Origin: Acorus gramineus
Lineage: Eukaryota > Streptophyta > Magnoliopsida > Acorales > Acoraceae
Assembly (NCBI GenBank): GCA_030737835.1
Contig: CM060857.1
Span: 4,281,279-4,345,278, forward strand
Direction: 5' to 3'
Length of the DNA: 64,000 nucleotides
This document shows, piece after piece, positions 1 to 10,254 of this stretch. Every line of letters begins with the position of its first letter. The first letter of the stretch is position 1. Below the pieces are notes generated by a model that searched no databases, was not told the DNA's origin, and was given only the letters and a program-made list of their open reading frames with translations. Position numbers and translations under genes: made by a program.

Positions 1-290
1 AGGAAGACCTGAAAAGGTGAACGGCAGGGTAGACCTGAAAAGGTGAACTGCCAAGGAAGACCTGAAAAGGTGGACTGCCAAGGAAGACCTGAAAGGTGAA
101 CGACAGGGTAGACCTGAAAAGATGAACCGCCAAGGAAGACCTGAAAGGTGAACGGCAGGGTAGACCCGAAAAGGTGAAGGTGAACTGCCATGGAAGACCT
201 GAAAGGTGAACAGCAGGGTAGACCTGAAAAGGAGAACTGTCAAGGAAGATCTGAAAAGGTGAACTGCCCAGGAAGACCTGCTCTGCCTCC
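1..290. repeat. Minisatellite array 1 (26-27 bp units)
   Basis: About eleven units of the form AGGAAGACCTGAAAAGGTGAA plus CTGCCA or CGGCAGGGT. Two unit types alternate, giving a higher-order period of about 53 bp. The array is open at the window start. It lies inside the minus-oriented long LTR and shares the word GAAGACCTGA with array 4. Confidence 0.9.
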
Positions 291-326
291 AATTCGATTT
301 GGACGAGTACGACTTATTTGTATTCG

Positions 327-945
327 CGATCTCATCCGTGCCTAGTTCCGTTGGAGAGCGTCCTAATTGTGCCGTTGCGGCTAGTGCGCGACCCTTAGTC
401 TAGAGCGACACGAGTGCTACCCGATAAGTGAATAGAGTGGAGCTCCGCGCGACCCTTGACCTGATCGGTGACAAGGTGCAATTCATTTAGCAGGCGGAGT
501 TTTAACTCCTCGCGACCTCATCCATGCCCCGTCCCATCGGAGTGCGTCTTGGTTGCCGTTGCGGCTAGTGCGCAACCCTTAGTCCGGGGCGACTCGAGCG
601 CTACCCGATAAGTGAATAGAGTGGAGCTCCTCGCGACCCTTGACCTGATCGGTGACAAGGTGCAATTCACTTAGCAAGCGGAGTTTTAACTCCTCGCGAC
701 CTCGTCTGTCCCCCGTCCCATTGGAGTGCGTCTTGGTTGCCGTTGCGGCTTGTGCGCGACCCTTAGTCCGGGGCGAAACGAGTGCTACCCGATAAGTGAA
801 TAGAGTGGAGCTCCACGCGACCCTTGATCTAATTGGTGACAAGGTGCAATTCATTTAGCAGGCGGAGTTTTAACTCCTCGCGACCTCATCCATGCCCCGT
901 CCCATCGGAGTGCGTCTTGGTTGCCGTTACGGTTAGGTGTGTGTC
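327..945. repeat. 184-bp tandem repeat, about 3.3 copies
   Basis: The landmark CCGATAAGTGAATAGAGTGG begins at 421, 605 and 789, giving a period of exactly 184 bp. Units are GC-rich and highly similar to each other (for example CGTCTTGGTTGCCGTT, GGCGGAGTTTTAACTCCTCGCGACC). This is the longest-period array in the LTR and is bounded by unrelated arrays on both sides. Confidence 0.9.
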
Positions 946-1455
946 ACTTCTTATTATGAGATGGACGAGTACGGCTTATTTGTATGCGCGACCTCGAGTC
1001 CATAACAGATGGGCGCGGCTTTTGGTGCACACCTCTTATTCCGAGATGGACGAGTACGGCTTATTTGTATGCGCGACCTCGAGTCCATAACAGATGGGTG
1101 CGGCTTTTGGGGTGCGCACCTCTTATTCCGAGATGGACGAGTACGGCTTATTTGTATGCGCGACCTCGAGTCCATAACAGATAGGCGCGGCTTTTGGGGT
1201 GCGCACCTCTTATTCCAAGATGGACGAGTACGGCTTATTTGTATGCACGACCTCGAGTACATAACAGATAGGTGCGGCTTTTGGGGGTGCGCACCTCTTA
1301 TTCCAAGATGGACGAGTACGGCTTATTTGTATGCGCGACCTCGAGTCCATAACAGATAGGTGCGGCTTTTTGGGTGCGCACCTCTTATTCTGAGATGGAC
1401 GAGTACGGCTTATTTGTATGCGCGACCTCGAGTCCATAACAGATAGGTGCGGCTT
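946..1455. repeat. 87-bp tandem repeat, 6 copies
   Basis: The landmark ATGGACGAGTACGGC begins at 961, 1046, 1133, 1220, 1308 and 1395, so the period is 85-88 bp. Units are nearly identical (GCGCGACCTCGAGTCCATAA, TGCGCACCTCTTATTCC), implying recent expansion or homogenisation. Open frames on both strands across the array are a by-product of the period being close to a multiple of three and are not genes. Confidence 0.92.
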
Positions 1456-1910
1456 CAGGTGTCCCACCCATTGAGAACACTTGAAGGGATGATCCGTTCA
1501 GAAGACCTAAAGGGGGTGGCCTGTTGAGAAGACCTGAATGGCCCGTTGAGAAAACCTGAGATGGTGGCCCGTTGAGAAGACCTGAATATATGGCCCGTTG
1601 AGAAGACCCGAAGAGATGGTCCGTTGAGAAGACCCGAAGAGATGGTCCGTTGAGAAGACCTGAATATGTGGCCCGTTGAGAAGACCTGACTATATGGCCC
1701 GTTGAGAAGACCTGAGGGGGTGGCCCATTGAGAAGACCTGAATAGGTGGCCCGTTGAGAAGACCTGAAGAGGTGGCCCGTTGAGAAGACCTGAGGGGGTG
1801 GCCCGTTGAGAAGACTTGACTATATGGCCTGTTGAGAAGACCTGACTATATGGCCCGTTGAGAAGACCTGACTATATGGCCCGTTGAGAAGACCTGAAGA
1901 GGTGGTCCTC
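1456..1910. repeat. Minisatellite array 4 (about 27-30 bp, about 16 copies)
   Basis: Units of the form GGTGGCCCGTTGAGAAGACC followed by TGAATAT, TGAGGGGG or TGACTATAT. The core GTTGAGAAGACCTGA is almost invariant and the linker is variable in length. It follows the 87-bp array directly. Confidence 0.9.
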
Positions 1911-1914
1911 ATGA

Positions 1915-2112
1915 AAGACAAGACAAGACGAGGTGATCCGCTGGGAAGACCAGACGAGGCAAGGAGATCCTCAGGGAAGACCAGACGAAACGAGGAGATC
2001 CACTGGGAAGACCAGACGAAACGAGGTGATCCGCTGGGAAGACCAGACGAGACGAGGTGATTCGCTGGGAAGACCAGATGAGGAGATCCTCAGGGAAGAC
2101 CAGACGCTGGGC
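1915..2112. repeat. Minisatellite array 5 (about 30-31 bp, about 6 copies)
   Basis: Units contain GGGAAGACCAGACGA plus GACGAGGTGATCCGCT or AGGAGATCCTCA. A single displaced unit of this array sits at 3352-3387 in the loop of the inverted repeat. The reverse complement of its GGGAAGACCAGA core recurs at 4140-4230, linking the two halves of the locus. Confidence 0.88.
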
Positions 2113-3191
2113 ACAGCTACTGGGCAGGAGTACTGGTGCTGGCAGGGCAGCAAACAGATCATGCTGGGCACAGGCAGCACACACAGGGCAGCAGACACTC
2201 GGGCACGCCGACACTCCTACACCCAAGCAACCAAGCACACACAAACCAAAACACAAACACTTAGCATGCACCACCTCCCAACACACCCAAAGAGCTGAAA
2301 AACCAGAAAAAGAAGAGGGGAAAGCTTACCGAGAGAAGGGGAAAGGGAAGGGGGAGGTGTGAGAGCTCGCAAGCACACCCATGACCACCTCGACCACCAC
2401 CACCACTACCACCACTTCAGCCTTCATTCCTCTTCTTCTTGCTGAACCAGAGGGGAGGGTGGATCCATGAGAGGGAGCATGAGAAAGCTAGATGAGGAGG
2501 AAGAAGAAGAAGCAACAACACCATATATGCACACACAACCACCAACCTTTCTTTCTTGCACTTCCTTCTTGTGCTTCTTCCTCTCCTTCCTTTCCTTCTC
2601 ACTCAACAAAGGGGAGCAAACACAAAAAAAAATGGGGGTCGGATGACATTATATAGACAAAGTTTCAAAGGACCAAATCGTCCATGACCCAAAATTCTGT
2701 ACATGCTTCACTAGAATAGTCATAACTTCCTCAATACAGCTCCGAATTGCACAATTCAAAATCCACTGGAAAGCCAAGAAGATTATCTACAACTTTCATG
2801 TTTATGCTCAGATTAAATAACCCCTCCAGCTATTCCGAAATGAGAGCTAAACATTGAACAGGGCTGCTGCCAGAATTTTTCATCCCCGGGGTATACTTGA
2901 AAAAATATCCATAACTTTTACTACATGAATCCAGTTGATCTAATTCCACTTTTGTATGAAAGCTAACTCAAAACTGAGCATCTCATAATAAAATCATATT
3001 TAAACCTCTTCATCCTGGATTTTAACAAAATTAAATCCAAATACCAATTTGGAAATGCATAACTTCTAGGAGAAAAATTATGTAGCCAAATTTTCAATCA
3101 GAGCTCTCTGACTCCTGTAGGTGGCTAAAACCCAAAATTTTAGCGACTCCGATAAAAAAAAAATAAGGCTCCAAATGACACAGGCATAACA

Positions 3192-3556
3192 TTGATGAAG
3201 GGGATACCCTTCTATTTATAGTGGGGGGGGGGGGTATGCTTATTACCATGGAGGTGTGAGCATATCGTGGGATGGAATCTTCCATGTGGCTCTTTGATCG
3301 GTCGACACATAGGATCTTGGGATCAGTGCCTTATAACCACCTTCTGTTATGGAAAGACCAGACGAGACGAGGTGATCCGCTGGGAATGGCTGTAATAAAC
3401 TGTCAGAAGGTGGTTATAAGGCACTGATCCCAAGATCCTATGTGTCAACCGATCCAAGAGCCACATGGAAGATTTCATCCCACAATATGCTCACACCTCT
3501 ATGGTAATAAGCATACCCCGTCCCACTATAAATAGGAGGGTATCCCCCTTCATCAA
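3192..3556. repeat. Long inverted repeat: two LTR-B U3 copies head to head
   Basis: The arm 3192-3345 is the reverse complement of 3405-3556 at roughly 90% identity by eye, with a 59-bp loop. Both arms hold the same TATA box (CTATAAATAG), so the two promoters point away from each other. The right arm is continuous with a full LTR-B (to 3852). The left arm breaks at TTGAT into the minus long LTR. The loop (3346-3404) carries one unit of minisatellite array 5. Confidence 0.85.
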
Positions 3557-3852
3557 GGGGGATGGAAACTTGTTCTTCTTCCCCAAAAAAGAGAACCCTA
3601 GACCTAAGCTTCAAATCCCATTTTAATGGAGATTGGACTTCATCGCCAAAGGTTCTCGCCAAAAAGGAACTACGTGTGGCTTGATCCCTCAAAAAGGGTA
3701 CGTAGGCAGCCTGATTTACATCAGGTTCAGTTCAGACAGACATCCACCAAATCGCTCCACCGTCGTCGTCTCTTCGCGGATCTACCCAAACCAAGCCTGG
3801 ACCGTCCTCGAGTGCGGCCCAATCAAATAGGAGGACATTTTCACCTCCCACA
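3391..3852 (+). mobile_element. LTR-B, 5' LTR of a gypsy-type retrotransposon
   Basis: The segment 3552-3852 is repeated at 7205-7503 with about 93% identity by eye. It contains a TATA box (CTATAAATAGG, about 3524) and ends in CCCACA directly before a primer-binding site, so it reads as a 5' LTR. Its left edge is uncertain; TGTAATAAAC at 3391 or TGTCAGAAGG at 3401 could be the start. The expected 5-bp duplication matching the flank of the 3' copy (CATGT) is not present, in line with a rearranged left side. Confidence 0.75.
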
Positions 3853-3854
3853 AA

Positions 3855-3871
3855 TGGCGCCGTCTGTGGGA
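3855..3871 (+). other. Primer-binding site (gypsy type)
   Basis: TGGCGCCGTCTGTGGGA begins two bases after the LTR-B end. TGGCGCCGT-type sites complementary to a tRNA 3' end are common in plant Ty3/gypsy elements of the Tat/Athila group. The exact tRNA was not determined. Confidence 0.75.
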
Positions 3872-4134
3872 CACGGGAGAAAAAGTTGTTTCCCTAAACA
3901 AGATCTGGTAGAGATGGTGAAGATGAGGAGGAAAACAAATTGATTGGGTTTCCAAGATGAGGTGATGATGTGGGCAAGCCCCCCTTCTATCTCTGAAGTC
4001 TCAGATGAGACATTCCAATGACGAAAGAAAATCTATTTAGGCAAATCTTGAAGAAGACCACCATGTCAGACCAATCTCCAACTCTTTTACTTGAAGAAAA
4101 AGCGTCGAAGAGAAGAGTATCACATGGAGCCAAG
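3872..4134 (+). mobile_element. Residual internal region of the LTR-B element
   Basis: About 260 bp of untranslated leader-like sequence follow the primer-binding site with no long reading frame. The segment stops where a CCTTTTCTGGTCTTCCCACA minisatellite of the long LTR begins, so gag, pol and the polypurine tract of this element have been lost by a junction in or near that array. Confidence 0.55.
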
Positions 4135-4139
4135 GAAGC

Positions 4140-4740
4140 CACCTTTTCTGGTCTTCCCACAAGTTGGCAAACCACCTTTTCTGGTCTTTCCACAAGTTGG
4201 TAGATCACCTTTTCTGGTCTTCCCAGTGCCCAGCTGTTGTGCCCAGCATGCCCTGCCTGCTGCCCTGCCAGCACCAGCGCCTGTGCCAGGCGTGCCCTGC
4301 GTCTGTGCCCAGCGTGCCCTGCGCCTGTGCCCAGCGTGCCCTGCGCCTGTGCCCTGCGTGCCCTGCGGCGTGCCCTGCGTCTGTGCTCAGTGCGCCCAGT
4401 GACTGTGCCTAGTGCATCCTGCGACGTTCCCTGCGCGACTGTGCCCAGCGTGCCCTGCATCTGTGCCCAGTGCGTCCTGCGGCGTGCCCTGCGTCTGTGC
4501 CCAGCGCGCCCAGCGACTGTGCCCAGTGCGTCCTGCGACGTTCCCTGCGACTGTGCCCAGCGCGCCCAGCGACTGTGCCCAGTGTGTCCTGCGACGTGCC
4601 CTGCGTCTGTGCCCAGTGCGCCCAGCGGCTGTGCCCAGCCTGTCCTGCCTGTGCAACCCGAGTGCTGCCCCGCGTGTGCGTACCTCCCCCTGCATGCGTG
4701 CTGCCCCGCTTGCCCTGCTCGAGTGCTGCCTCGCGATGCG
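4140..4740 (+). repeat. Minisatellite and C-rich tandem DNA in the LTR intron position
   Basis: 4140-4230 has three units of CCTTTTCTGGTCTTCCCACA. 4233-4660 is a degenerate array of about 18-20-bp C-rich units (CTGTGCCCAGCGYGCCCTGC). The sense strand is C-rich here, whereas the copy at 24650-25330 is G-rich. Overlapping frames in five of six registers reflect composition only. Confidence 0.85.
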
Positions 4741-6442
4741 CGACGACCCGGGTTGCGGTGAGTGGTTTGATCCAATCCCCCCCTCGAGATGCGCTCGACG
4801 CGCGTAGTCGTGCGTCGCGCATCGATGGGGCATCCTAGCTATACTACTTGTATAGATAAGTAGTATGGCCATGCTTAAACTATAATATGTTAGATATCTT
4901 GCATGCTAGGCTTATATTGCATGTATTGTATCCATGTATGAATGATTGTATTGCATGCGCCCCTCTAGTATGGGCATGTATTAATGTGTATAGAATATGG
5001 CATGCCTTAGGTAGTATTGTAATACTACTCCCACTATATTAATTGGAATATTCAGCATGATTAAGTCTGGGTTAATAATGGGCACCTGCCTAATATTCCC
5101 TTGCGATAAGACTCAAGGGCGTGGTGTAGTTGTTGCGCCCATGCTAATGGGGCAAAGCTATGACCAGCTTCATGAGATGATGATCTCTCTCGCCCTCTCC
5201 CTCTGAACGAACTGAGTAAGTAGATGCGATTTCCTACTCGACTCAGGTTCGTTTGGAATATTGGCATGCACTTGTTAGTGCGCGAGATCGCGCTTGACCC
5301 TTTCTTTTAAGTTGGTGATATCCAACGCATGCTTAAGTTATGCCTTGTGTGCTTATATGATTAATGGCCACGTATGCATGTTTAAGTGGGCCATACCATG
5401 TATGAATGTTGTATGAATTGTTGTTTATGATGTAAATCCATGTTAGGGGTCACCCTTATGGTCAATTATTAGATGATTGTGCATATGGTTCATGCACATA
5501 GCTAGATATAATTCTCCTGGATATATATATATATGCGCATGTTAAAACTGATAGGCCTATCTGAAATAGGCGTGGGTATGACCCGCTGTCGGGTTGTACC
5601 TTATTAGTTAGAGCGCTAGCGATGTAATCGCCTCGTGCATCCGAGCGATGCACTCGTTTGGAATTCAGGAGAATTCATTATCTTATCGGTTTTGTTAAGC
5701 CGGTAGTTGGGGCATTAAGCTAGGCCTACCCGTGCTAGGCGTGTATATGAACCGCCTGTTGGGTTATGTGCCTTGGGATTATTTCTGCGTGAGAGCAGAG
5801 GCAACCCCCTTGTGTCCGAGCGACGCAACCGTGTGGGAGTACAATAGTATTCGCTATCATCGATATGTGATTATCGAGAGTAGTTGTTTTTCCATTGGGT
5901 TTGCTTTGTGAACATGGAGTGTTTCCTCCCAATGTCGTCCGTGTTGAAGCGGCCCAGGTTGTAGCTGTCCTGACAGAGGGCCCCCACCGGTAGGTACTAT
6001 CGATGCATGCGGCAAGATGTACTGATCGTGGGGGTATACCAGGTAGAGGCTACCCGGGAGAGGGCTAACGAATGATATTGCGAGTGTGGGATCGTTCTCC
6101 CCTTCGTTGGATCCGATGTAGGAACTTCCCAGCGTTGGAAAAGCTGTCCTGACAGAGGGCTCCCATCCGTAGGTACCACCGAGGCGTTCAGAAGCGTACT
6201 GATCGTGGGAGTATACCAGGTAGTGACTACCCAGGGAAAGGGCTACCGGTGGACCAAGGGTGTAGAGGAGTCTAATCTCTCCAAAAGTCCTATGTCACCT
6301 GTAAAGGGTGAGGGTGAGGATGAGGTGAAGACACGTCGCCGCGTGACCCATTCGTGGTTCGTCCGTTCCCATAGTTGTTGGGTCCGGTTGCGTATCGATG
6401 TTCAAAGACATCGTTGGGCAGTTATCTCGATGTAGATGATCC

Positions 6443-6668
6443 AGTAGTGTTGTGTAGACCAATAATTCCGGGTCTCGTCGACCAACGGTATGGTCTCTCC
6501 CCAAGAGACCCAAGAGTCTCCCTCCGGGAGTGAGGGTGAGGGTGAGGTTGGTGATTCAGTAGTGTTGTGTGGACCAGTAATTCCGCGTCTCTTCGACCAA
6601 CGGTATGGTCTCTTCCCAAAAGTCCCAAGAGTCTTCCTCCGGGAGTGAGGGTGAGGGTGAGGTTGGTC
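6443..6668 (+). repeat. 110-bp tandem duplication with GGGTGAGGGTGAGG motif
   Basis: Two adjacent copies of a segment running from AGTAGTGTTGTGT to GAGTGAGGGTGAGGGTGAGG, start-to-start spacing about 110 bp. The G-run motif recurs once or more in every long-LTR copy of the window (for example 26460-26480, and inverted at 23745-23770). Confidence 0.75.
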
Positions 6669-7202
6669 GCGCCGCCGCGTGACCTTGTTATCCATTGGGT
6701 TTCTACCCATGTTTTTCCTTGGAAGGAAATTGTTTTAGTATTGAACTGTTGTATTGGTGATTGGTTTCCAGCCACTCACTGAGCTTGTAGCTCACCCCTC
6801 ACATACTGTTTCTTTTCAGGGGCAGTGTTGGGCGTGGAGCTGGAGCTTTCCTGTGGCGGGGTCTTATGGGCGTGGAGTGTTCTTCCTGCGGGTGGCGAGT
6901 GCGAGGCTGTCAGCAGTCCTAGAGTCATTTTATGTATTGTAAATCGTGCATGTGGCACAGGTTGTATTTTATTTGGACTAGACTTGGCTCTCACAGGACA
7001 GTGATTGTGTATTCGAGTCTGTAATAATGTTTTTGGTTTACAGACATTGTTTATATATTATGCTTCCGCTTTTCAGTCAGTTATCATTATCTTTGCTTTG
7101 CCACCTTGTGTGTTGTTGTTGGAGTCTTTATTGACCTCAGGTATTGATAGCTGATATTTCATTATTGCCACGTCTCAGGGACGGCCGCCCTGGGGCGTGA
7201 CA

Positions 7203-7503
7203 ATCAAGAGGGATGGAGACTTCTTCTTCTTCCCCAAAAAAGAAAACCCTAGACCTAAGCTTCAAATCCCATTTTAATGGAGATTGGGCTTCATCGTCGG
7301 AGGTTCTCGCCAAAAAGGAACTACGTGTGGCTTGATCCCTCAAAAAGGGTACGTAGGCAGCCTGATTTACATCAGGTTCAGTCCAGGCAAACATCCACGA
7401 AATCGCTCCACCGTCGTTGTCTCTTAGCGGATCTACCCAAACAAAGCCCGGACCGCCCTCGAGTCCGGCCCAATCAAAGAGGAGGACATTTTCACCTCCC
7501 ACA
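7203..7503 (+). mobile_element. LTR-B, remainder of the 3' LTR
   Basis: It matches 3552-3852 and ends in CCCACA at 7503. Its left part is replaced by the long LTR that ends at 7202, so the long LTR inserted into this copy at ATCAA. The missing first 154 bp of an LTR-B exist inverted at 3192-3345, again joined to a long LTR at ATCAA. Confidence 0.75.
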
Positions 7504-7576
7504 CATGTGTCAGACACGCCTTTAGCCGTGTGGCCTAGGACACGCCTGGGACACGGCCCAGCCAGTTTTAGCCTAA

Positions 7577-7799
7577 GGGGCTGTTTGGTTTACCCAAAAT
7601 TCAGCCTTTATTTGGCTTAAACCGGATTTTCAGTATTTATTGGGTTACTAGTATGTTTGGTTGGATCCAATTATAAGCTCTACTAAATTCATCTTTCAAT
7701 ATTTTTTCACCACAAAATATAAGCGAAGGAGGACCTACTTATTTGTCGCCAAACGCTCCTCACCCAAATTCAACCCCTGTGAAAAGACCAAACAGCCCC
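7577..7799. mobile_element. MITE-like element
   Basis: About 223 bp bounded by GGGGCTGTTTGGT and its inverted counterpart ACCAAACAGCCCC. The interior is AT-rich with no coding potential. Length and termini are those of common plant MITEs (PIF/Harbinger or hAT derived). No convincing target duplication is visible. Confidence 0.6.
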
Positions 7800-8002
7800 T
7801 GCCCTTTTCCCATTATTACACAGGGTATATAATCCTGTTTTTCACTCTCTCTCTCTCCCCTCATTCAACATTTTTGGGGACTTCCGAAACCCTAGCTACC
7901 AAGTTCATCCCCATTTCGAGATTCCTTCATCAATCACCCTCTCGCCGGTTCACGGAGGCGGAGGCCACGGATCTCCGGTCGGCGCTCACCGAGACAACCC
8001 AC

Positions 8003-8200
8003 TGCGGCGGAGAATCCACCGCGAACAAGATCGGCAACGGCGTGGTCAAGCCCTCCGTCGCGATCCTCTCCAACCCTAGGTCCACCCCTCCCAGCCACGA
8101 CTTCCTCTCCCGCGAGACCGCCCACCACCACCTCCACCCCCTCCTCTCCTCCACCCTCGCCTCCACCCACATCACCCCCTCCAACGTCGACTGCATTGAA
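8003..8200 (+). pseudogene. KAE1/OSGEP N-terminal fragment (broken)
   Basis: The frame starting at 8003 reads CGGESTANKIGNGVV, later AILSNPR and SRETAHHHLHPLL, then ITPSNVDCI. This follows the N-terminus of cytosolic/nuclear KAE1 (OSGEP), the KEOPS-complex subunit that makes the N6-threonylcarbamoyl modification of ANN-decoding tRNAs. Only about 65 codons remain. There is no start codon at the expected place, the usual glycine-rich start is replaced, several residues are missing after GVV, and homology ends after DCI. The metal-binding NH.VAH region and the rest of the protein (about 270 residues) are absent. The block is GC-rich (codon third positions mostly C) in AT-rich surroundings and is preceded by a 5'UTR-like CCGAAACCCTAG. 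It is either a decayed gene end or an exon captured by a transposon. A functional product is very unlikely. Confidence 0.7.
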
Positions 8201-8449
8201 AGTTTGATTCAAAGGGTTTTCACTGGATTTTGGTGTGTGTGTGTGTGAATTGTTTGATTTTTGTACTAATATCATTGAACAGGTTGGAATTGTTAATTTT
8301 GGATTTGTGTTTGTGTTTGGTATAGGTTTGAATAAGTTTGAATTGATGCATAGGTCTGTTCGGAGTTGTTTGTGCTGTGAATTTATTTTATTTTATTTTA
8401 TTTTTTGTGTTTTTTTTTCTTCTAATGCATAGGTTTTCTTAAGAGCATC

Positions 8450-10050
8450 TTTAATCCTCGATTGATACTCTTATCAAATTTAAATTTGTGTAAAAATCCA
8501 TTACTCAAGCTTTAATGAGTGGTATATGTAATAAATAAGAACTTTATTTTAAATATTCAATCAAACATCAAAATAACATTCAACACTTATAAAATGGATT
8601 GAAATACCCTCCTAATAAGCACATATGTTAAGTGGTCAACCAAACACACTTATCTAAATAACTACATAATATTTTCCGCTAAACCAAACATTTTTTTTTC
8701 TAAACTCTTAAAGATTATCAGCATAACCTCTTTCTACACTTATTAATCAGTACTTAAAATCTGCATTCCGCCAGTGCAAAACGCCACCTAAAAGTAAAGA
8801 AAAAGAAAAAGAAAAAAGAAAGGTTCAAAAATAGCCCACAAGTATTCAATCTATTAAAACATCCTAAAACAACCCATTTAAACAAAGTCTTTTTATGAAG
8901 GTTAAAAAACAATGATTTATTAGTTTAAAACAGTGATTTAAAATTTAAAATAGTGATTTATAAAAATAGTGGTTTATCAGTTTAAAATAATGATTTATAA
9001 AAACAGTGATTTATTAGTTTATACAATTGTTTATAAATAGTGATTTATATGAAATGTGTTTGTTTATATAAAATAGTTATATTAATTTATTTGTTCCTAT
9101 GTCTTAACTGTATTTGTATCCTATTTTTTAAAAAATTATCGTGTCACCCTGTCTATGTCCGTGCTTCATAGGTAAATTACCCACAATTTTTTTTTGATAA
9201 AACAAATTTTTTTTGAGAATTCAATCACATTTTTACGTATCAATTGAACACACTCTGGTTTGGATTATGATAAAAGTAGATGTAGAATTTTTTTTTTTTT
9301 TACCAAACACGTGTAGATCAAATCATGATCTTATAATCTTATAATAAGAGGAAAAGATTTTTCTTGATCAATCACTTTGCCCCTCATTTTTTGAGAATCC
9401 CAAAGATCCTTTGGAGTTGTGTAGCCTACTATCCTACTCAATGGCAAGCTTCCTCTAGTAACATATTTAAATAACTTTGATATTGTGAACAAAATTAATG
9501 GTGCGTTTGGTTGCACGATTGTAAAACTAATTCTGCAGGAATCTAAGTTTTAAAACTGAGTTTGCAGGAAGCTCATCTCCCCCAGTTTTTTAAATCACAG
9601 CTTTTGAACACTATTTGCCTGAAATCTGTGTGCAGAAAGCTGCTATAATAAAACTGTTTGGTTGGACGATTGCAAACGCAGCTTCCTGCAATCGCAAATG
9701 CTGCGCAATGACGCAACCAAGAGTTGAAATAATATTGAAAGCACCAAAAATGGAATATGCATTTAGTTGATTAGAGGCATGAGTTTGCTCTTTATAAATT
9801 TTGGGTTCGAACCACTTGAAATTATTTAATATGGAGGGTTTGTGCTCATATTTTTTCAATTTTCACTAGGTTCACCAAAAAGATGATTTAATGTAGGATA
9901 ATATTAAGGACAGTATAACCTTACGTGTAATCTTTATATTTTGTATTTCTTCTAAAAATATACGTTTCATGTAACTACATGTTTATTTTCATAGAACTGC
10001 TTAACAAAGAAAACAAAAAAACTTAGTAAATAAATCATAAGGGGGTTAAT
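8450..10050. other. AT-rich intergenic stretch with degenerate repeats
   Basis: No gene is visible. 8890-9060 holds a degenerate array of AGTGATTTATAAA / AGTTTAAAA words. 9497-9715 has the look of an old MITE, running from GGTGCGTTTGGTTGC to GACGCAACCAAGAG, but with poorly matching ends. The rest is low-complexity A/T sequence. Confidence 0.5.
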
Positions 10051-10254
10051 TCCACCTTGCCAAGCTGGAACCCCACCCCAATAATTTTTTCCAAGGTGAG
10101 GAGGAGATGAAATGGGTGAGAGAGAGTTGATAGTGTGCAAAGGAGGGTGGCGGGTGATTAGTGGCCCTCGCCCTGACGCTCACCGCTGCCCTCCCCCAGC
10201 TTCTCTTTCCTCTCTTCCCCCACCTCCTACTTCTCACTGCCACTATTTTCACCT

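Larger units (their letters stand above)
1..3191 (-). mobile_element. Long LTR, 5' (U3/leader) part, minus orientation
   Basis: Read on the minus strand, the element starts at 3191 with TGTTATGCC and runs leftwards past the window edge. The first 500 bp (3191-2690) match the starts of the long LTRs at 30026-29590 and 33868-33320, including a shared stretch about plant-typical words such as GGAAAGCCAAGAAG and CAGGGCTGCTGCCAG. A TATA-like box (TATATAAT, minus, about 2649-2657) is followed by a purine-rich leader and a splice-donor-like CTCTCG|GTAAGC at 2329. Everything below that is tandem-array DNA where the first intron would lie. No gag or pol is visible. The flank at 3192-3196 is TTGAT, the reverse complement of the ATCAA that follows the plus-oriented half-LTR at 7202. 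Confidence 0.75.
4135..7202 (+). mobile_element. Long LTR, 3' (intron/U5) part, plus orientation
   Basis: It ends GGGGCGTGACA at 7202, the same terminus as the LTRs ending at 27140 (+) and 23216 (-). From 4741 rightwards it aligns with the plus LTR at 25460-27140 and, inverted, with 23216-24005 and 27146-28500. It shows the family's second splice donor (TTGCG|GTGAGTGG at 4758) and the late acceptor (TTTTCAG|GGGCAG at 6819). The 5' half (TATA and leader) is missing here but is present in minus orientation at 1-3191. The 3' flank ATCAA continues into LTR-B. Confidence 0.8.

Noticed and set aside
954..1467. Repeat proteins in the 87-bp array
   Set aside because: The period is close to a multiple of three, so frames stay open on both strands. 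No start or promoter context, and unit lengths of 85-88 bp would shift the frame.
1..2112. CRISPR-like array
   Set aside because: Units are contiguous tandem repeats without unique spacers, in a plant nuclear context.
4237..4872. Cys/Pro/Ala-rich or Ala/Gly/His-rich proteins of 100-260 residues on both strands
   Set aside because: They are translations of a C-rich minisatellite inside an LTR. Repeats shift in length and the peptide patterns are pure unit repeats.
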